DNA of 52,567 bases from JBDHUW01 sp964642385 (GCA_964642385.1 CAZXON010000008.1:1-52567), one strand, 5' to 3'. Shown: positions 40,741 through 51,769, counted from the stretch's first letter. The notes: generated by a model from the sequence alone, not told the origin. Translations and numbers: made by a program.

Positions 40741-41733
40741 ATGTACAATTTTTATCAATCTTGATTGCGAAAAGAAATTAACGATGTTGTCTACAAAAAA
40801 CCAAGTGTTTATGCACAGTTTTTTTGAGTCAATTATCAAGGTATTGTATGGGAAAAAAGAACATTGGGGATAAAATTTAGATGGATTCAATTTTTGTGAG
40901 TACAAGGATTGAGTGATTGAGAAAAATGATGACTAAAAAATATTTTAAAAGAAATTCATCGTAAATATAAACCAATTTTTATTCAGTTTGGATTTAGCGA
41001 TATAGTAGAAAATGTGAGTTGTGAAAATGTAGAAAGTGGGATTGTTATAGAAAACTTAATACCTAAACGCATCGCAAATCAAAAAAAATTAGAAAAAATG
41101 GGGTTTTCTCATTCACCAAAAGAAAATCTACCAGCTAGTACCTATATAATCAACACATCTAACACCAAAGAAAGATTGTGGTGAAAATTATCGACAAATC
41201 ACAAAACCAAAATCAAAAAAGCAATCACAAATCATGTTTCTTGTCATATTGCAACAACACAAGCAGAATTTGTAGATTTTTTCTCAATCTTAGAAAACAC
41301 AGGAAAATCAAAATGATTTAATACTATACACTTACAAAAATTTGTTGAACTGTGCGAATGGTGTTTGGCAAATGGAAAGTGATTTCTATATATCGCAATA
41401 CAAAACGATAAAATACTTGGTTGATCTCTTTATTTGATCGATCAAGAAGCTAACGCATGAGTGTATTTGTATGGATGAACCAATAGAGAAGCATGAAACA
41501 TCGGCGTATGACATGCTGTAAACCGATATGCAATATGTGATTTACAAGAAAGATGAATCAAAACTATCGACCTTTTATGATGATGACCTATTGGAGAAAA
41601 AGATCATCCACTGTACAACGTAGGGCTTTTCAAAGAGGGTTTTGGTGGCGAAAAAATAGAATTTTTGTGATCATATGATCTTGTCTACAAAAAATTCCTC
41701 TATACTCTTTGGAAGATAAAAAATAGAAAATAA
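40741..41733 (+). CDS. FemAB-like aminoacyl/peptidoglycan bridge transferase
   Basis: This 330-residue soluble protein has the double-GNAT FemABX fold. The first half carries FFGVNYQGIVWEKRTLGIKF and VQGL. The second half has HLQKFVELCEWCLANGKGFL, DKILGGSLYLIDQE, VYLYGGTNREAGN, and the family block IKTIDLLGGGPIGEKDHPLYNV followed by GLFKEGFGGEKIEFLGSYDLV. FemAB proteins add amino acids from tRNA to lipid II or peptidoglycan side chains. TGA is used for nearly all glycines of the GGG and GG clusters. The stop is one base before the tsaC-like ATG, so the two are likely co-transcribed. Confidence 0.85.
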
Positions 41734-41734
41734 A

Positions 41735-42337
41735 ATGAAAAATAATATTTGAGGAAAAAACAATTTTATTACATTGACGGATTTTGTACAACAACAAGAA
41801 TTTTTCATCGACGAGTTCAAAAAAAACAAAATACTGATTGTTCCAACTGACACGCTGTATGGCATAAGTGCTCTTTTTACAGTTGAAAACATAACACGCA
41901 TCAACGAGATAAAACAAAACCACTCTCAGAAAAAATTATCTATAATTGCGCCATCATTTGATCGAATAGAAAAACATTTTGTTATCCAAGAGCCAATATA
42001 TATACAAGAGTGTTTTGAAAAATATCATGGTGTTACCTATATTTTATCACCCAAACAAACGTCGCCGTATTTTTCATTTTTCCAAGAGTGATTTGACGAT
42101 GCAACCATCTGAGTAAGAATTCTTAAACATCCTATACAACAATTTGTAGAGCAATTAGGTGAACCTATTATTTCTACATCAGCAAACATATCAGGAGAAG
42201 TAAACCACACAACGATTGAAACTCTCTGAAAACAACTCACTGAACAAGTAGATTATATCGTTGATCAAGGTTCTATCTTTGGTAAACCATCTGTCTTGGT
42301 TTTTGTAGATGAGAAAAGGGTTTTGGAAAGATCGTAG
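41735..42337 (+). CDS. TsaC/YrdC-like threonylcarbamoyl-AMP synthase
   Basis: This 200-residue enzyme makes threonylcarbamoyl-AMP from threonine, bicarbonate and ATP for t6A. The YrdC fold shows ILIVPTDTLYGISALF at about residues 33-48 (canonical 'PTdTvYGLg'), INEIKQNHSQKKLSII (KxR-like nucleotide site), GVRILKHP and IISTSANISGE (canonical 'STSAN'). The gene starts one base after the FemAB stop. Together with tsaB (5914-6642) it supplies part of the pathway. TsaC and Sua5 differ by a C-terminal domain that is absent here, as in TsaC. Confidence 0.88.
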
Positions 42338-42375
42338 ACACTACGACAAAAATTTTTTTATTTTTTTGAACTACG

Positions 42376-43068
42376 ATGCTCTATTTTATACCAACACCTA
42401 TCGGTAACAAAGAAGATATTACACTTCGCGCTCTTAGATTGATGAGAGAGTGTTCTATATTTTTGTGTGAAGATACCGCCACGACCAAAAAACTCCTCAA
42501 TATGTATGAAATATCATTACAAAATAAAGATTTTTATGCATACACAAGTTTTACTAATCCAAGCAAACTAGCACACTATCTGAATATTATAACAACCAAT
42601 GATGTTTGTGTGCTCAGCGAAGCTGGCACACCGGGTCTTTCAGACCCGGGCAAGTCGATCATCAAGCTCGCGTGGGAAAACAATATTTCATTTGAGGTTT
42701 TACCAGGTGCAACCGCACTTGTTCCTACTATTGTAAGCGCGTATACTGACACGAGTAGTTTTGTTTTCGATGGGTTTTTACCATTGAAAAAAGGGAGACA
42801 AACGATGTTAAAGGAAATTATCACTGGTTGCGATACCAGCCAAAATCCAGATGCTAAACCTCATTTTTTCTACGAGTCGGTTCACAGAATAGAGAAATTT
42901 TTGCAAGAGCTATACAATCTTTGATTTGATGGAAGTGTATATATCTCTCGCGAAATCAGCAAGATGTTTGCCCAAAAGATACTGTGAACACCGAAAGAAC
43001 TTTTAGAAAAGATAAAATCAGGCGATTTAATCATAAAATGAGAATTTGTCGTTGGTATGTGGAAATAA
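42376..43068 (+). CDS. rsmI: 16S rRNA 2'-O-methyltransferase RsmI
   Basis: RsmI methylates the ribose of C1402 in 16S rRNA using SAM. The 230-residue protein has the tetrapyrrole-methylase-like fold: YFIPTPIGNKEDITLRALR (residues 3-21), FLCEDTATTKKLL, SEAGTPGLSDPG, VLPGATALVPTIVSA, FVFDGFLPLKKG and the late block VYISREISKMFAQK. The C-terminal extension domain is absent, giving a length slightly under the E. coli protein (286). It probably belongs to the transcript begun by the FemAB gene. Confidence 0.95.
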
Positions 43069-43135
43069 AATATGTTTTTTAATATGGCTCTAACTTTTGA
43101 TTGCATAGAAAAAATAGAAATGGAGAGGGTAGAGA

Positions 43136-43170
43136 ATTAATCATTAATCATTAATCATTGATAATTATAT
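43136..43170 (+). repeat. AT-rich tandem repeat (TAATCAT units)
   Basis: Three consecutive TTAATCA units are followed by a degenerate one. The run separates rsmI from the glycosyltransferase and is of the same type as the runs at 24-55 and 48853-48887. Confidence 0.65.
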
Positions 43171-43215
43171 TATTCCTCCCATTGCAAAACGTCTAGAAAA
43201 AGATATTTTTAATAG

Positions 43216-44325
43216 ATGATAAATTTTATCTTCTTTGGAAGAACAACACAAGAAAAATGAATCGACCTCATCCTTGAGGTTTTTTCTCGTCTTTCAAAAG
43301 AGTGAATTAACACACGACGTTTAGATATATTTGGCGATGGGCAACTCGCCACAAATTGCATATTAGCATCAAAAAACAATAGAAATATAGTCTATCATGG
43401 ACGAGCAGCTATGAGTTCAATCGTGCCATACTTAAGACAAGCAGATTATAGTCTAACACCATCTTTTGTGGTAGAAACATTTTGAAAATCAGCATTATCA
43501 TCCTTGCAATATGGGGTTCCTATTATAGGATTTTCCAAATGATGATTGGCACAATTTATGGATCCGTGGCTCGCTATTGAAAAATCCACTCCTGCAGAAT
43601 CGTTGTATCAAATCTGCAAAAACATTATCCTAGGAAATCTCCATCCTAACAAAACAGAAATTCAAAAAAGGACACTCCCATACGACAAAAAAATATGGAT
43701 TTCTATTATACAAAAATATTTCGGAGACCACACATCTATCCTTCATGTATCAGATTTCACAAGTAAAATATGAGGTATAGAGCTATTTTTACGAGAAAGC
43801 AAATACCTTCTTGAAAAAAATTGATATACGGTTGATTTATTTGGACACAACAAAAAGGTTTCATTTTGGTGACTTTTTTCAACTGCTTTTAATATTATTT
43901 CTTTCAAAAAACTCCAACAAACACTCAGAGATTTTGCAGAAAAAAATAATTGAAAATACTATGACGTAATTCGATTTCATAGTCTACTACGCTATCTTTG
44001 ATGGACTGTATTATATCATCTTCCGAAGGAATCTAAAAAGGTTTTTATGGTACATGATTTGTGATATTTCCATCCATACCCATCCAAACTATACTCAACC
44101 AAAGACATTCCAGAGTTCTCTCTTAGTGGGTTTTTGAGTAAATGAGTAGGTATCAGGAATAAAATTCTTATTTTTTTCAAATTTATAAGTCTATGGATTA
44201 TCCAAAAAAAACTGTCTAAAATTGTTGATATATGGTTTGTCCCTAGTGTGTTTTTGGTAGACGTCCTTCACCACTCATGGGGTATTCCAAAAGAAAAAAT
44301 TATAGTATTGCCTCATTTTTCATAA
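43216..44325 (+). CDS. GT4-like glycosyltransferase with circularly permuted domain order
   Basis: This 369-residue protein begins with what is normally the C-terminal Rossmann half of a GT-B/GT4 enzyme. It carries NFIFFGRTTQEKGIDLILEV, GDGQLA, VYHGRA and the nucleotide-sugar motif VVETFGKSALSSLQYGVPII (about residues 82-101). From about residue 175 comes what is normally the N-terminal half: ILHVSDFTSKIGGIELFLRE, VDLFGHN, FMVHDLGYFHPYP and finally VPSVFLVDVLHHSWGIPKEK and IIVLPHFS, where a normal GT4 passes into the FFGR strand. The two halves together make one complete enzyme in swapped order. Many TGA-Gly codons are used. Two separate partial genes fused head-to-tail is the alternative. 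Confidence 0.75.
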
Positions 44326-44845
44326 AATATTTTGAAAAAATTGTAATGGTGTAATGGTAAAATAATTATGATTTTCAAATTTTTCCTCAAATATACATCT
44401 AGACTTTTCTTCTATTTTTGATGAGAGTAATACTTCTAGTCCGGTTGTTGAATTCAGGTTTACTCTTATATTTCTGAATATATCCCTATAAAAAACTTAT
44501 AAGTTCGTGTGGGTTGTTTCATTCTATCTTCTTTGGGTTCATTGAGGTGAGTATTTTAGTAATATTTTTTTAACAAGTAGACATATAGCCAAATTATCTT
44601 CTCAAATAGAGTTTGTATATGCTATTTTTCTAAATTATTAGCCACGCAAATTATTCCATTACGCCACAAATTTTTCTTATTAGATTATATGAGATTACGT
44701 TTTTGTAGCCCTTAATCATCTTTATTTGATGAAAAACACATATTATATCATGTTTTGGCGAAAACTATATCTGTTTTTTTTTGTAATAGTGATCTTTGAT
44801 TATAATAGTTATGTATTCTCTATTCACTTATAGAAAACATAAAAA
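44326..44845 (+). other. 520-base gap without a convincing gene
   Basis: No frame longer than about 50 codons with a credible start is visible on either strand, even with TGA as sense. A 34-codon frame from the ATG near 44729 encodes a hydrophobic peptide. A TATAAT at about 44801 probably belongs to the promoter of the next gene. The sequence could be decayed coding DNA. Confidence 0.5.
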
Positions 44846-45661
44846 ATGTTTATCGATCCAAACTATCCAATTCACATTGATTATCCGAAAACTGAGCGAT
44901 GAGAAAGATTATCGTCTGTTTTTACTTTTGTCACATATTTATCTATTTTAGTTGTTTCATTGACCTCAGCGATAAAACCATGAGATAACTACTTCGATTA
45001 TGTGATCATAAGCGAGATTGTATTTTCTTTTTTCTTTCTTGTAGATTTTTTTATTCGTTGGTATCTCTCTAAATTTTCATATAAATTTTTGCTAAGTGTA
45101 TATAGCTTCCTTGATATACTTTCTATATTACCTTTTTTCATCATAAGTTTTTTACATTTTGATAATTTCTTTGCTATTCTCATTGGATTCAGATTATGAA
45201 GAGTTTTGAGATTGTTTAGATTGTGAAAACATGGTCTTTTTATCAAAAATTTCAAAAAAGCTGTAAAGGAACATCTTTATAAGTTTAAGATTGGATGAGT
45301 GTTTTTTCTCGTTGTATGGTTAATATGATCTTTTAGTATGTATGCATTGGAATCACAAGCTAACCCTGAATTTGGAACTATACCTCATTCGATGCGATGG
45401 ATGGCTACCAAATTATTTATGGTATGATATAATTCTGGAAACGCAATTACGCCTGTGTGATCATTTTTGTGATCGCTCCTCCTTTTTATATGACCTATCT
45501 TTATCTCTATTCTCACATCGATCACGATCGTTACTTTTTTGGATACAATCAAATATATAAAAGTCGATGACGAAGACGATCTGGTTTGTCCAAATTGTTT
45601 ATTTATCTGTGATAAATGAAAAGATAAATTTTGTAGAAATTGTTGAGAAAAACTTCCTTAA
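44846..45661 (+). CDS. Voltage-gated ion channel-like protein with C-terminal zinc ribbon
   Basis: This is a 271-residue protein with six hydrophobic segments. Segment S4 is FRLGRVLRLFRL (about residues 115-126, an arginine every third position), typical of voltage sensors. The pore loop (MATKLFMVGYNSGNAITPVG, about 190-209) aligns with the K+ filter TVGYG but reads MVGYN, with Asn replacing the last Gly. Several pore glycines are TGA. After S6 comes a 40-residue tail with CPNC...CDKG...CRNCGEK, a four-to-five cysteine zinc-ribbon-like knuckle. Ion selectivity cannot be inferred. It is probably a tetrameric inner-membrane channel. Confidence 0.75.
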
Positions 45662-45814
45662 TTATTATATGTAATATATAATACTAATATATATAGTAAT
45701 AATAATGACGACTTCTTAAAAAAATGTTAACATACAAAATCTCTTTATAGTACCTATTTTTTCAAACGTTAAAAAAATGTTAAGATGTTAACTTGTGTAA
45801 AATTTTCAAAAACC

Positions 45815-46291
45815 TTATAAATAATTTTCATCAATCTCTCATCATTCTGACATTTTTTCATCATCTTTCATTTTCACTAAAGGTTCTTGACTCTTTATCG
45901 CATTTGTGATACAAGACAAAATGTCGATTGATGTATCTTTTTCCTCAATATCATAAATATCAGCGTACGATGTATATACATCTAAATTTGTTTCTTTATC
46001 TCACTGGTTTTCTGGGAAACAAAACAACGCTTCATAGAAATCTAACAGAATTTCTTTTTCAAACGGTTCGCCTGAAATATCAGATATGTATTCAATCTTA
46101 CATGATATATTTTCCAAAATTACCTCTACACATCTATTGTTAAGAGAAGTAAGACGAATACTTCACGAAACACCTGGAGCGAGAACATTTGGCAAATCAG
46201 GTATCATTCTATCAGAAAAATCAATATCGTCACTCTTCCCTGGCGCGCGAAGGAGATCGCTTACTTTAATATGTCGTTGATACGCTTGCAT
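45815..46291 (-). CDS. YceD/DUF177-like protein
   Basis: This 158-residue soluble acidic protein starts with a region resembling the YceD family (HIKVSDLLRAPGKSDDIDFS). A middle block, SIRLTSLNNRCVEVILENIS, is followed by CKIEYISDISGEPFEKEILL, where YceD proteins have 'CdRCLepFe'. The CxxC is not intact here (C, then E and S), so the assignment is moderate. YceD proteins help 23S rRNA maturation and usually precede rpmF, which is not seen here. The C-terminus is strongly acidic (DDEKMSEGGEIDENYL). Two TGA pairs encode Gly. Confidence 0.5.
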
Positions 46292-46379
46292 GGTGATTTT
46301 TATACTTATAAAAACGAAAACTAAGTATAGTCTTTAAAAAGTATCAATCAAGGAAAAGTAGGTGGAAAATGATGGTTGG

Positions 46380-47546
46380 CTAGTTTTTGAAGCAGCGGAC
46401 AGAGAAGCCGTAGGCACGATAAGTCGTATAGCCAGGATTCACATACGAAGCGTTGAAGTCCAGATAACGAGCTTTCTGACCATCTGGAGTAGACGACCAG
46501 TAGAAGCTGTAAGACCCCTGAAAGTCGACTGACGATGCTGAACCGTAATAGCGGAGACCTGCCATTGGCAATTTAAGAGTATCTCTAAAGAGATTTCAGT
46601 TAGCTCATTGTCATGGGTTTAGTGATAGCCATGTATTATACAATCATTGTCGCTCTGCTTGCGTTGGTACATGATATCATGCTTCACATGGTCATTTCCT
46701 TTGAGTTGCATCTGATCGAAGATTGTCGTTCTGATTACTTGACCAGTCAAGTCTTGGTAAATTAAAAGATGGGTTATATATCCATGTACCACTCGTATAG
46801 GTGGTTAGTCAAATTGTATATACTGGGGTTGTTCTATTTGGTGTGATAGTTTCATTTACGGTGCTTGAAAATGGATGGTTGTTCCCTCGTTGGAAAAATG
46901 CTCCCCTTATCGCAGGATTGGTTCAATCTGTTCCTACTACCGTTGCTCATACGTTCTTATCTGCAATAACATATTTATTAGTTCCATCATATACTATTAA
47001 ATCATTTCATTCATGAGTTATCCCAATTTTTAAAATATAGGTTATCAATCCCTTCCCTACTACTTGATATTCTCCTTCTTTATCTTTATCTATTACTCAA
47101 ATTGCATTTGTTGTGTTTCCTTTCTTTGATTCCATTAGTGCTGTGATTGCGTAGACCGTTCATCACGTATCTGTCCAGTATGCGAATGAGTCTCCTGTCA
47201 CCATGATGTTACCACCTCCATTATATATTGCTACTGTTCCTTTCCCTGGGTCTGTAGGGATAGTTGTTAGGTATGGTGAGATCAGTGATGATACAGATGG
47301 CGTAGCTACGCTTGTCGGCGTGTCTGATAGTGGTGCTTTTGGATAGGTCCCTGATCCATTTTCCTGCGCGTACAGTTCTACTGCACTTGAGATCTGTCAT
47401 ATCTTTACTATACGACCTGAATCACTTGCTCTTTCTCTGGCTCCTACGAGTCTTGGTACGAGTACACCAGCTAGAATACCGATAATAACGACAACGACTA
47501 GCATCTCTATAAGAGTAAAAGATTTGTTTTGAAATTTCTCCTGCAT
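46380..47546 (-). CDS. Type IV pseudopilin with C-type-lectin/FISUMP-like C-terminal domain
   Basis: This 388-residue protein begins with a type IV prepilin signal (MQEKFQNKS then FTLIEMLVVVVIIGILAG). Glu5 of the mature helix is present, but Ser stands in place of the usual Gly before the cleavage site. A pilin-like globular part (about 30-190) follows. The last 120 residues form a FISUMP/C-type-lectin-like domain (RGAFFQRG, CEAGYHVPTQAE, GLRYYG, YWSSTPDG, YRAYGFSVRC). The final 64 codons (46380-46571) are about half G+C and use only GGT, GGC or GGG for Gly, while TGA is frequent just before them. The domain is of the kind diversified by retroelements in other bacteria. Confidence 0.78.
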
Positions 47547-47752
47547 CAGAATGACGAAAAAAATAAAACGGACTATGCTCGTAGTCTATGAAACGGTAAA
47601 ACTTTCTCAAGAGAAAATTTTATATATCTAGGTATAAAAAGAAAGAGATATTTGAATTTGTTTTAAAAGTCAAATCACATAAAAAACACTTACTTTTTGG
47701 ACATATTTGGCTATATTTGGACACATGTTTTTATATCCAAATTAATGTATTG

Positions 47753-48820
47753 ATGGCTCTCCACAGACTAAGCAAAAGATTACATTTTTCTTTTGAGATT
47801 AACAATACAATATACAATCTTATCTCTCAGATTGACGCACTCAATCGTGAGTTTCAAATTACAGAAAAATTATCACACCAAACCATCAAAAGACTTATGA
47901 AATCTGTTATAGTAACTTCTACAGGATCATCAAATCGTATTGAAGGAAATAAATTGAGCAACGAAGAGGTGGAATCACTGTACTCTCAAATGAATATAAA
48001 AAAATTTAAAACAAGAGATCAACAGGAGGTTGCCTGATATCTTGAAGTTTTGGCTATGATTTTTGATAATTATCAACATGTGAATTTTAGTGAATGAGTA
48101 GTTTTGCAGCTTCACGAAATGATGCTAAAATATGTAGAAAAAGATGTGTGACATAGATGAAAATATAAATTCTGACCAAATAGGGTGGAAGCCAGAGATT
48201 ACAAAGGGAAACTTGTTAAAGTGGTTTTTAATCCAACAGAACCTACATTTACAGCGATTGAAATGAAATCATTGATTGAATGGACTAAAAAAGCACTGAA
48301 AGAGAAAAAAATTCATCCCCTTCTGATTATAGCGAATTTTGTTTTTGAATATCTCGCCATTCATCCATTCCAAGATGGAAATGGTAGAACAAGTAGAATT
48401 TTGACAAACTTATTGCTTTTGAAAAGTGGATATTTATTTACTCCTTTCATTTCTCATGAATCATTGATTGAAAATAAAAAAGTTGAATATTATAAAGTTC
48501 TTGCCAAGACTCAGCAGTCACGGAAGACAAAGCATGAAGATATCTCATCTTGGGTTATTTTCTTCCTGGATATAACAAAACAACAAGTTAGAAAAGCTAT
48601 TTCTTTATCAAAAACAGAAAATATTGAAATGCATTTATCTGAAATCCAATCTAAGGTTTGGCAAACAATTCTTGCTTACACAAATATTTCTAGACAACAA
48701 ATTCAGAAAGAGACAGGATTATCAGAAAGTACCATCAAACAAGTAATCAACAAACTCATTCGCATGAAAAAAATAGAAAGAATTGGTGCTACAAGATCTG
48801 TAAAATATAAGGTTCTATAA
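47753..48820 (+). CDS. Fic/DOC protein with N-terminal inhibitory helix
   Basis: This 355-residue Fic enzyme (AMPylation or related phosphotransfer to proteins) has the catalytic loop HPFQDGNGRTSR at about residues 202-213 and the preceding helix ANFVFEYLAI. The inhibitory motif S-x-x-x-E-(G/N) is present as SSNRIEGN at about residue 63, making this a class II, self-inhibited Fic. A C-terminal winged helix (about 290-355, ISRQQIQKETGLSESTIKQV) follows, as in Fic-HTH fusions. The ATG 47753 is chosen; an upstream TTG frame start at 47717 is less likely. Several TGA-Gly codons are used. There is no adjacent antitoxin gene. Confidence 0.88.
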
Positions 48821-48852
48821 TTATTATTTGTATAAAAATCACCCCACCCACC

Positions 48853-48887
48853 CATTAACAATTAACCATTAATCATTAAAAATTACG
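48853..48887 (+). repeat. AT-rich tandem repeat (ATTAACAATTA/ATTAATCATTA)
   Basis: Three degenerate units of about 10 bases lie between the Fic gene and tilS, similar to 43136-43170. Confidence 0.6.
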
Positions 48888-48926
48888 TCCTCTTGCAAAA
48901 TACTCAAATATAGATACATATATCTT

Positions 48927-50153
48927 ATGCGTACTGATATTGTTTCATCTGTTTTTGCACAGCTCCAAAATTCCATCCCAAACCAACAGAAAATTGTTGT
49001 ATGAGTTTCTGGTTGACCTGATAGTATGGCGCTTTTGTGGATATTACAAAAATATTTTGATCACCAAAAACGAGATCAATCCAATATTTGTGTTGCGCAT
49101 TTTAATCACGGACAAAGAAAAGAATCGGCTCAAGAGCACAACTTCCTCCAAAATTATTGTAAAAAAAATACATTTTATCGAAATCTCCAAAAGCCTACGA
49201 AGTGACTCTCTGAAACTAAATTACGTGATTTACGTCATGAGTTTTTTGATGAGGTTATGCAAGATGCCCACGCTACCTATCTTTTTTTGTGACACAATCT
49301 TACTGACCGTATAGAAACCACCATGTTGAATATGGTTCGTGGAGCGAATCTACCATGATTTTTGTCTATCAAACCACAAAACACGAAGCACAATTACATA
49401 CAAATTAGACCACTTTTAGAGTACTCCAAAAGGGCAATTCAGCAATTTTGTGATACGCATTCCATTCCCTACTTCATTGATAAAACCAACACTCAAGACA
49501 TAACAGCCAGAAATAAACTGAGAAATACAATCTTTCCTCAGATTTATACTATGCACGATAGATGAGAAGACAACCGAAACAACTCACGAAAATCTGTCTA
49601 TGAAAAACTATCACAAAGCTGATCAACTCGCACCGCAACCTCCAACGCTATTATTACACATAAGCCAAACAAATATCGGGGCGCCACATTTCATCAAGAA
49701 TTTTTATACAAAAATCTTACGAAAGATCTACTTTTCGAGATTCTAAAAAGATCAAAAAAGATCTACCTTACCCAAGAAATGATTCAAAACATCCTTGATT
49801 TCGCTTCCTGAGATGAGAAATGACATATGCTCCTGGGGTGAATGTATATATTCAAAGCTCCCGAATCCATGCATTTTATCGATGGAAAAAAAGATTTTTG
49901 GAAAAACACCATCTCAACGAAAAAACTTATTACCCACAGTTGAATATTGCAATTTGACCAAAATATCTATACTATACCCACAGATTTGCTACAAAAATGA
50001 GTTCCGCTTTTTATTCGCTATCCGCAGGTCGGTGATATCTACAAGAAAAAACCGCTCTCGAAAGCATTTATTAGCAAAAAAATCCCTCTTTTTATGAGAA
50101 ATATAATCCCCGTTCTTGCTAGAAAAAATGAAATTATTGCGATTTTAGACTAA
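48927..50153 (+). CDS. tilS: tRNA(Ile)-lysidine synthase
   Basis: TilS modifies C34 of the CAU-anticodon tRNA-Ile with lysine, using ATP. The 408-residue protein has the PP-loop VGVSGGPDSMALL at about residues 28-40, where Gly before VSG and the second Gly of SGG are TGA. The family motifs are VAHFNHGQRKESAQEHNF, FLGHNLTDRIETTMLNMVRG and IRPLLEYSKRAIQQFCDTHS, and the TilS C-terminal domain is present (about 310-400). Length is normal. An intergenic AT repeat precedes it and an unknown gene follows 24 bases downstream on the same strand. Confidence 0.95.
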
Positions 50154-50177
50154 CTATTTATCAATAAATTTATCAAG

Positions 50178-50612
50178 ATGATTTATCTCTACATTTATCT
50201 TACTTGTATCGCATTGTTGGTACTGTGATATCTTATGCTACACAATCATGAACAAAAAATATTTAGACGAATAAACCAACGGATAGATAAAATTCTTTTT
50301 ATCTTTGATCGCACTGTCTACTTCCGCAAAAATGCATTTGTCGATTACAAACAAGCGAAACCATTGTTATTTCACAACCAAGAACAATTTTTCTCCAATC
50401 CTACTGAATATGCTTTTCTACTTCCCTCACTTTTGAAGGACGTAGACTATCTTTCGTCTCTTTTATCGCAAGAAATTATCTCTCCAAAAAACCTAAAAGA
50501 GCTACAAACCACGCAGGAGGTATGGGAAAAATTACATACATTTAAAGATTATACACATACTATACTTATAATTTTAACTTTGGGAATAGGAAAATTGGTG
50601 CTACCGAAGTAA
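50178..50612 (+). CDS. Membrane-anchored protein, unknown
   Basis: This 144-residue protein has an N-terminal hydrophobic helix (IYLYIYLTCIALLVL, one Gly by TGA) followed by a charged helical region (EQKIFRRINQRIDKILFIFD). A C-terminal helix HTILIILTLGIGKL may re-enter the membrane. No family is recognised. It is between tilS and pilT on the same strand, probably co-transcribed with tilS. Confidence 0.55.
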
Positions 50613-50692
50613 AAGGACCACTATAAATGACAAATTTTATAAATATATGTATTATTGTGATATGTACTTTTTAACTAGTATAGATCATAAAA

Positions 50693-51769
50693 ATGGTAAA
50701 TTTTGAAAAAGAGATCAACATTGAAACAATTTTGTCTACGATTTCGGCAAACGAAACTGTTTCTGATGTTCATATTGGCGCTGAAGACTATATTGCCTTT
50801 AGAATCAATGGTGAGATCCAAAAGTATGATAAACTTGGTAAACTCCCTGAGGAGTATGTTGAGATTATGCTAAAACATCTTATGAAGTGAAACCAAAAAG
50901 CGTATGAAAAGTTTGTTGGCGACAAAGAAGCCGATTTTTCCTATGTTTCAAATGATGGAACTCCATACAGAGTAAATGCATATTTCAAACTTGGTAAGGT
51001 GGGTATAGTCATGAGAAAGATTAACTCAATGGCAAAAGACATATCAGACCTTATGTTTTCTGATCTTGCAGATGTTGTAAAAAAAGTTCTCCTCACGAAG
51101 AAAACAGGATTAATTCTTGTTACTGGACCAACTGGATCAGGTAAATCAACAACTATTGTTTCTATGATACAGCATATCAACGCTATTAGGCCTGAAAATA
51201 TTATAACAATTGAAGATCCAATAGAGTTCATCTTTAAACCAGAAAAAGCAATTATATCACAAAGAGAAGTTGGACACGATACGTGGTCTTTTGTAAATGC
51301 GCTCAGGGCTACTATGCGTGAGGATCCAAATGTCGTTTTTGTGTGAGAAATCCGTGATAAAGAAACCGCAGAATCTGTACTATCTTTGTCAGAAACAGGA
51401 CACTTGGTATTTTCAACGCTCCATACGCCATCTGCTTCTGGAACGATAAATAGATATATTTCGTTTTTTGACCCAGAAATACAAAATTCGGTTGCTGATA
51501 GATTGGCGGAATCACTTTTATGAGTTATGTCTCAATTCCTTGTAAAAAATGCAAATGGAAAATGAAGAGTAGCAATATTTGAAATGATGATAAACAATCT
51601 TGCTGTGAGAAACAATATCTCCAAAAAACAAATACCTCAAATAGACAACGTTATTGAAACAAATAACTCTGTTGGTATGATCAGCATGAAACAATATGCA
51701 CAAAGATTGATAGATAAATGAATTGTTCTTCCAGAATCAGTTCAATTTATATTAGGTAACATCCAATAA
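50693..51769 (+). CDS. pilT: Type IV pilus retraction ATPase PilT
   Basis: This hexameric ATPase depolymerises type IV pili. The 358-residue protein has an N-terminal PAS-like domain (VSDVHIGAEDYIAFRINGEI), Walker A GPTGSGKST at about residue 145, Asp box ITIEDPIEF, Walker B REDPNVVFVGEIRDKET (Gly by TGA) and His box GHLVFSTLHTPSA. Length and motifs match PilT rather than PilB, which carries a zinc module. The C-terminal AIRNLI-like motif is represented by NNLAVRNNISKKQIPQ. It leads an operon: the next gene starts 2 bases after its stop. Confidence 0.93.
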
